Below are positions 44,364 through 47,579 of a DNA stretch of 47,579 bases, one piece after another. The translations under genes were made by a program, and so were the position numbers. The notes under the pieces are model-generated. The model saw only the letters and a list, made by a program, of their open reading frames with translations, was not told where the DNA came from and searched no databases. Position 1 is the first letter of the stretch; the number at the start of each line of letters is the position of its first letter. Origin of the DNA: Alphaproteobacteria bacterium (GTDB taxonomy: Bacteria; Pseudomonadota; Alphaproteobacteria; ATCC43930; CGMCC-115725); contig JAFAYW010000122.1 of the NCBI GenBank assembly GCA_019240125.1, forward strand, positions 1 through 47,579, written 5' to 3'.

Positions 44364-44746
44364 TAGGCGGCCTTTTCGCCGGCCAGGGCGCGGATCGCCG
44401 CCAGTGGATCGCTCGGCGGTCTGGGCGGGGGCTCAGGCCCAAGTGCCGCGATGGTTCGGCGATACGCGTTGTGCCAAGCAATGGCGTGATTGTTGTCATG
44501 TAGAGACAGGGCCTTATCGGCGAGGATCGCCGCGTCGATCTGGGCGCATCGGAGAGCGAGGATCGCGGCGCGTTCGATGAGGAGCCGTTGCGGCGCGGTT
44601 GGGCTCCCGCCGACATGGTCGGTAAGTTCCGCCCGGACCCGACGCATCAACGCGGCTTCCCTGGTGCGACCGTCAAGCTTCCCCAGGGAAGCAGGCCTGG
44701 AATAGGGCCCTATGTTGCGGGCTTTGTCACCGTTACTGGGATGCAT
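44363..44746 (-). CDS. Probable terminase small subunit or packaging accessory protein
   Basis: A 127-residue helical protein (ATG at 44746; a GTG at 44794 would place the repeat array inside the gene). The middle part RTREAALMRRVRAELTDHVG and the segment ALRCAQIDAAILADKALSL are amphipathic helices; the end is Pro-rich. The sequence does not match a family I can name with certainty. Direct coupling to the terminase large subunit is the main reason for the call, as small subunits recognise packaging sites and are encoded in that place. Confidence 0.55.
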   Translation of the reverse strand: MHPSNGDKARNIGPYSRPASLGKLDGRTREAALMRRVRAELTDHVGGSPTAPQRLLIERAAILALRCAQIDAAILADKALSLHDNNHAIAWHNAYRRTIAALGPEPPPRPPSDPLAAIRALAGEKAA

Positions 44747-44782
44747 CGGGGCAATATATAGGCCATAATTTGGTGGAGGTAC

Positions 44783-44840
44783 AGTAAATTTCACAGATTT
44801 ACTTTTAATTGCATGCCGCCTCTTTACTATTTACTTTTAA
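44783..44840. promoter_or_regulatory. Operator-like repeat array before the terminase genes
   Basis: ATTTACTTTTAA occurs twice as a perfect 12-bp direct repeat, at 44797-44808 and 44829-44840, 32 bases apart (about three helical turns). A third TTTACT lies at 44823-44828, and AGTAAAT at 44783-44789 pairs with the first copy as an inverted repeat. The region is AT-rich in GC-rich surroundings and upstream of the terminase pair. Confidence 0.55.
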
Positions 44841-44871
44841 GTCGGGCACGTAACTTACGGATACTTCCCTA

Positions 44872-45477
44872 TTAGCGTGTTTTTAGAGCGTGAACAACCC
44901 GTTGCACTGTGCCAACCCCAACCCCGAGGTCGCGCGCGATCCGGTGAATTCCTTTGCCGTCCGCGCGCGCGGCGCGGATCGCGTCCTCGGTCCGCCCAGC
45001 GATCCGAGGCCGCCCGAGGCGCTTGCCCTCGAGACGGGCACGCTCTAGCCCGGCGTTCACGCGGGCTCGGATCATGGCGCGCTCGAACTCGGCGAACGCG
45101 CCCGTAATCTGGAACAGCAGCCGCCCTGCGGGGGTTGTCGTATCGATATTCTGTTGGTCGAGGTAAAGATCGACGCCGGTCGCCTCAAAATGCGCGATAG
45201 TGCCGAGGAGATCGATCAGGGACCTGCCAACCCGGTCGATGGCCCACGCCATTACGATGTCGAAGCGCCTCCGGCTCGCGTCCTTGAGAAGCCTATCGAG
45301 CTCCGGCCGCTTCTCGCGTCCCTTTGCGCCGGAAACGCCTTTCTCGTTGTAGAGCTCGACAATCTCCCAACCGCGGCGCTCGGCGATACCGCGCAAGGCG
45401 GCAACCTGGTTCTCGGTGGACTGGCGATCAGCGGTGGACACTCTAACGTACAAAGCGACTCGTATCGCGGCTGGCAT
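44872..45477 (-). CDS. Serine recombinase (resolvase/invertase family)
   Basis: A 201-residue small serine recombinase. The catalytic Ser is in LYVRVSTADRQSTENQVAAL (Ser14 in the conserved RVS motif); other conserved parts are AWAIDRVGRSLIDL and the E-helix LFQITGAFAEFERAMIRARV. The C-terminal DNA-binding helix-turn-helix is IAGRTEDAIRAARADGKGIH followed by RIARDLGVGVGTVQRVVHAL. Such enzymes resolve cointegrates or invert DNA. GGGAGG precedes the ATG. A perfect 28-bp palindrome 57-84 bases upstream is its likely recombination or control site. It could belong to the element or to a separate transposon remnant. Confidence 0.93.
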   Translation of the reverse strand: MPAAIRVALYVRVSTADRQSTENQVAALRGIAERRGWEIVELYNEKGVSGAKGREKRPELDRLLKDASRRRFDIVMAWAIDRVGRSLIDLLGTIAHFEATGVDLYLDQQNIDTTTPAGRLLFQITGAFAEFERAMIRARVNAGLERARLEGKRLGRPRIAGRTEDAIRAARADGKGIHRIARDLGVGVGTVQRVVHALKTR

Positions 45478-45533
45478 AAGGCCTCCCGGACATAAAGCTC
45501 CAGGCGAACGCTATACCCTCCAAGATAAGACAA

Positions 45534-45561
45534 GGTACAGAAAACAAAAGTTTTCTGTACC
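45534..45561. repeat. Perfect 28-bp palindrome upstream of the serine recombinase
   Basis: GGTACAGAAAAC and GTTTTCTGTACC flank AAAA, giving 12-bp perfect arms and exactly the length of a Tn3-type resolvase dimer site. A half copy, GTTTTCTGTA, lies at 45623-45632. Candidate crossover site (res or hix-like) or recombinase operator. Confidence 0.65.
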
Positions 45562-45689
45562 AGTGGTTCGACATTGCGCGACCTAAGGCTTCTCAAGAGA
45601 TTCTGGCGCAACCGACAGAGGGGTTTTCTGTATGGGTTGATGGCAGGATCGAGGCGTAAGTATGCAACCAAAATCCACGCCATAAGCGA

Positions 45690-46619
45690 CGAGCGGGGGC
45701 GGAGGCGCAGGCGACGCTGCGGTTCGAGACGCCGCCTGGCAAGCAGCTGCAGATCGATTTCGGCGAACGCCGAGCGATGATCGGCGGCGAGAACGTCAAG
45801 GTCTACCTGTTCGTCGCGACCCTGGGCTATTCGCGGCGACTGTATGTCCAGCCGTTTCGCAACGAGCGGCAGGAGAGTTGGTTCGCCGGCCTGGAAGGCG
45901 CCTTCCGGCACTTCGGCGGTGTCACCGAGGAGGTGCTGCTCGACAACGATCGCGGCCTGGTGGCGCACCATGACCGGGTGACGCGCGAGGTCGAGTTCAA
46001 TGCGCGGCTGCATGCATTTGCCGAGCATTGGCGATTTCGGCCTCGTGCCTGCGCACCGTATCGAGCTCGCACCAAGGGCAAGGACGAGCGTGGTGTCGGT
46101 TACGTCAAGAAGAATGCCATTGCCGGCCGCCGCTTCGCGACCTGGTCGGCCCTTGAGGCGCATTTGATCGCGTGGATGCGCGACATCGCCGATGCGCGGG
46201 TGCACGGCACGACCGGTGAGGTGCCGATTGAGCGTTTCCAGCGGGCGGAGGCGACGGCGTTACGGCCGATCGCCGGCATCCCGTCCTTCGCGACGGTCCG
46301 CGAGCTGGTGCGCAAGGTGCATCCCGATTGCGCCGTCGAGGTCGACGGCAACGCCTATTCGGTGCCGTGGCGGCTGATCGGCGAAAGTGTGCGCGTCACG
46401 GTCGCCGAGGGACAGCTGCGGGTCAATCACGCCGGCCAGGAGGTAGCGGTACACCGGGTTTGCGCCGGCCGCAGCGAGCGGCGCGTCGATCCGCATCACT
46501 TCGAGGGTGTTGCCGGCTTCCGATCCAAGGTGACGGTGTCGCCGGCAGCGCCGATTGCCGATCCTGATTTGCTGCGTCCGCTGATCGAGTATGAGCGCCT
46601 GGTCGGAGGGCGCTGGTGA
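45690..46619 (+). pseudogene. istA: 5'-truncated IS21-family transposase IstA
   Basis: An IstA lacking its N-terminal DNA-binding half. The frame is open from 45660, but recognisable IstA sequence starts near 45690 (AEAQATLRFETPPGKQLQID), just before the first catalytic Asp (QLQIDFGER). The second Asp is in VLLDNDRGLV and the Glu in RTKGKDERGVGYVKK, so the DDE core remains. About 120-150 residues and the left IS end are missing; upstream is unrelated sequence near the recombinase site. An ATG at 45777 is available but would leave out the first Asp. It cannot transpose on its own. Confidence 0.85.
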
Positions 46620-47392
46620 TGGAGCACGATCATTTGGTCGAGCTGCTGAACCGGCTCAAGTTGACCGCTATCCGGGATCAGATCGACAGCCTGATCGACG
46701 AGGCGGCGCGGCGCGAGCTGACCATTCGCGAGGCGCTGGCGATGTTCTGCGAACGCGAGATCGCCCGGAAGGATGAGCGCCGCATCGAGATGAGCATCGG
46801 TCTCGCGCGCTTTCCGTTTGTGCGCGATCTCGACGGCTTCGACTTCGCTGCTCAGCCTTCGATCGACAAGAAGCAGATCCGGGAGATCGCAGGCGGGCGC
46901 TTTATCGCCAACGGCGAAGTGGTGATGCTGATGGGGCCTCCCGGCGTCGGGAAGACGCATCTCGCCGTTGCGATCGGTCGCCAGGCGATCCTGACCGGCT
47001 ATTCCGTGATGTTCGTGTCGGCGCCGACACTGGTCGCGCAGCTCGCCAAGGCACACAACGAAGGCAGGCTCGAGGACCGCCTGATCCATTTCGGCAAGCC
47101 GAAGCTGCTGATCATCGATGAGTTGGGCTATCTGCCGTTCGAGCCCAATGCCGCGCACCTGTTCTTTCAACTAGTGTCGCGGCGATACGAGCGCGGCAGC
47201 ATGCTGATCACCAGCAACCGCGCCGTCAGCGAGTGGGGCACCGTGTTCGGCGACGCCGTGGTGGCGACCGCGATCCTCGATCGGCTGCTGCACCACAGCC
47301 ACGTCATCACGATCCGCGGCGACAGCTACCGGCTGCGCGAGAAGCGCCGCTCCGGGCTGATCAAGACGACGCCGATCGACACCGCGGCATGA
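46619..47392 (+). CDS. istB: IS21-family helper ATPase IstB
   Basis: A 257-residue AAA+ protein that assists IstA. Walker A is GPPGVGKTHLAVAIG near residue 107; Walker B is LLIIDELGYLPF near 160; the DnaC-like core and sensor region (SMLITSNRAVSEWGTVF) follow. Length and motifs are complete. The ATG overlaps the istA stop (TGATG); a GTG one codon earlier is also possible. IstB binds DNA and selects the target for the transposase. It is intact although its istA partner is truncated, so it could only work with another IstA in the genome. Confidence 0.95.
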   Translation: MEHDHLVELLNRLKLTAIRDQIDSLIDEAARRELTIREALAMFCEREIARKDERRIEMSIGLARFPFVRDLDGFDFAAQPSIDKKQIREIAGGRFIANGEVVMLMGPPGVGKTHLAVAIGRQAILTGYSVMFVSAPTLVAQLAKAHNEGRLEDRLIHFGKPKLLIIDELGYLPFEPNAAHLFFQLVSRRYERGSMLITSNRAVSEWGTVFGDAVVATAILDRLLHHSHVITIRGDSYRLREKRRSGLIKTTPIDTAA

Positions 47393-47579
47393 GCCTTCTC
47401 GGCGAGCTTGTCGAACACGGGGCTCTTCTATGAGCCGAGCGTGCTGACGCACGCTCGGCAAACAACCGGTGTCGCTTCAAGCGTCCGTCCGTCGGACGTC
47501 GGTCGGGCGCTGCGCTACGCCGGGCTCCGCGCCCGCCCGACGTCCGAAACCCAATACCGCAGAGGGGTCCTTTTTGCAC

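Larger units (their letters stand above)
36404..45600. mobile_element. Integrated phage-satellite-like element or stripped prophage (right end unknown)
   Basis: It begins in the tRNA-Phe att half and carries, in order, a tyrosine integrase, a MerR-like regulator, an excisionase-like gene, a coupled operon ending in a primase-helicase, an AT-richer spacer, a convergent terminase module and a serine recombinase. No capsid, portal, tail, lysis or holin genes are seen. A second tRNA-Phe copy is not in the window, so the right boundary is only a guess, set here before the IS21 element. The true end may lie further right, past the insertion sequence. Confidence 0.6.
45690..47579 (+). mobile_element. 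IS21-family insertion sequence, left-truncated
   Basis: It comprises the istA remnant and the intact istB, in the family's order with the usual one-base overlap. The left inverted repeat is gone. After istB about 190 bases remain, including a GC-rich imperfect inverted repeat near 47480-47545 (GTCGGACG or GGACGTCGG and CCGACGTCC-like arms) and a tail CAGAGGGGTCCTTTTTGCAC that resembles the run-up to an IS21 right end. The end itself is probably just outside the window. Confidence 0.75.

Noticed and set aside
36417-47579. Second tRNA-Phe att copy marking the right end of the element
   Set aside because: I looked for the CCA-end and T-arm sequence on both strands and did not find another copy in the window.
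1-47579. CRISPR array, rRNA genes, riboswitches
   Set aside because: No regularly spaced repeats of CRISPR type, no rRNA sequence and no riboswitch core that I could recognise by eye.

Overview
The window is high-GC DNA from a motile proteobacterium, most likely an alphaproteobacterium. The evidence is the gene families present: CoxL/IorAB-type molybdenum hydroxylases, a SoxXYZA cluster, an alphaproteobacterial-style N-ATPase remnant, a possible EcfG-type promoter and an FtcR-like flagellar regulator. The genus cannot be fixed from the sequence alone.

Layout, left to right. (1) 1-7.4 kb: mixed chromosomal genes. These are the C-terminus of a molybdenum hydroxylase, two membrane proteins, a large-subunit catalase (katE) divergent from a hemerythrin-like protein, an amidohydrolase and a small unknown gene. 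(2) 7.4-11.5 kb: a minus-strand motility/sensing group with a globin-coupled chemotaxis transducer, a FliJ-like protein, an OmpR-type regulator with a degenerate receiver and an ATP-grasp-like protein. (3) 11.7-27.1 kb: a dense signalling block. It has two large hybrid histidine kinases, a single-domain response regulator, a CHASE-GGDEF-EAL protein, two coupled glycosyltransferases, a receiver-Hpt protein and a sigma-54 activator. Together they look like a multi-step phosphorelay with c-di-GMP and surface-glycan outputs. (4) 27.4-33.6 kb: one tightly overlapping operon with IorAB-like molybdenum hydroxylase subunits, a small cytochrome c, a flavocytochrome c sulfide dehydrogenase flavoprotein and SoxX-Y-Z-A. 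SoxB and SoxCD are absent from the window. (5) 34.2-36.4 kb: a TPR/glycosyltransferase-like gene split by one in-frame amber codon, then the remains of an atpD-atpC junction cut off exactly at the CCA end of a tRNA-Phe 3' half.

(6) 36.4-45.6 kb: an integrated element that starts in that tRNA-Phe half. It has a tyrosine integrase, a MerR-like regulator, an excisionase-like protein, a coupled operon ending in a primase-helicase, an AT-richer possible origin region, and a convergent terminase module under a repeat array. A serine recombinase follows, next to a perfect 28-bp palindrome. No capsid, portal or tail genes are visible, so the element resembles a phage satellite or a stripped prophage. 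(7) 45.7-47.6 kb: an IS21-family insertion sequence with a 5'-truncated istA and an intact istB, running off the window.

The strongest leads are the Ior-Fcc-Sox operon, the satellite-like element with its two candidate operator families and 28-bp palindrome, the kinase with tandem HisKA domains (the first with His replaced by Pro), and the atpDC/tRNA-Phe junction.
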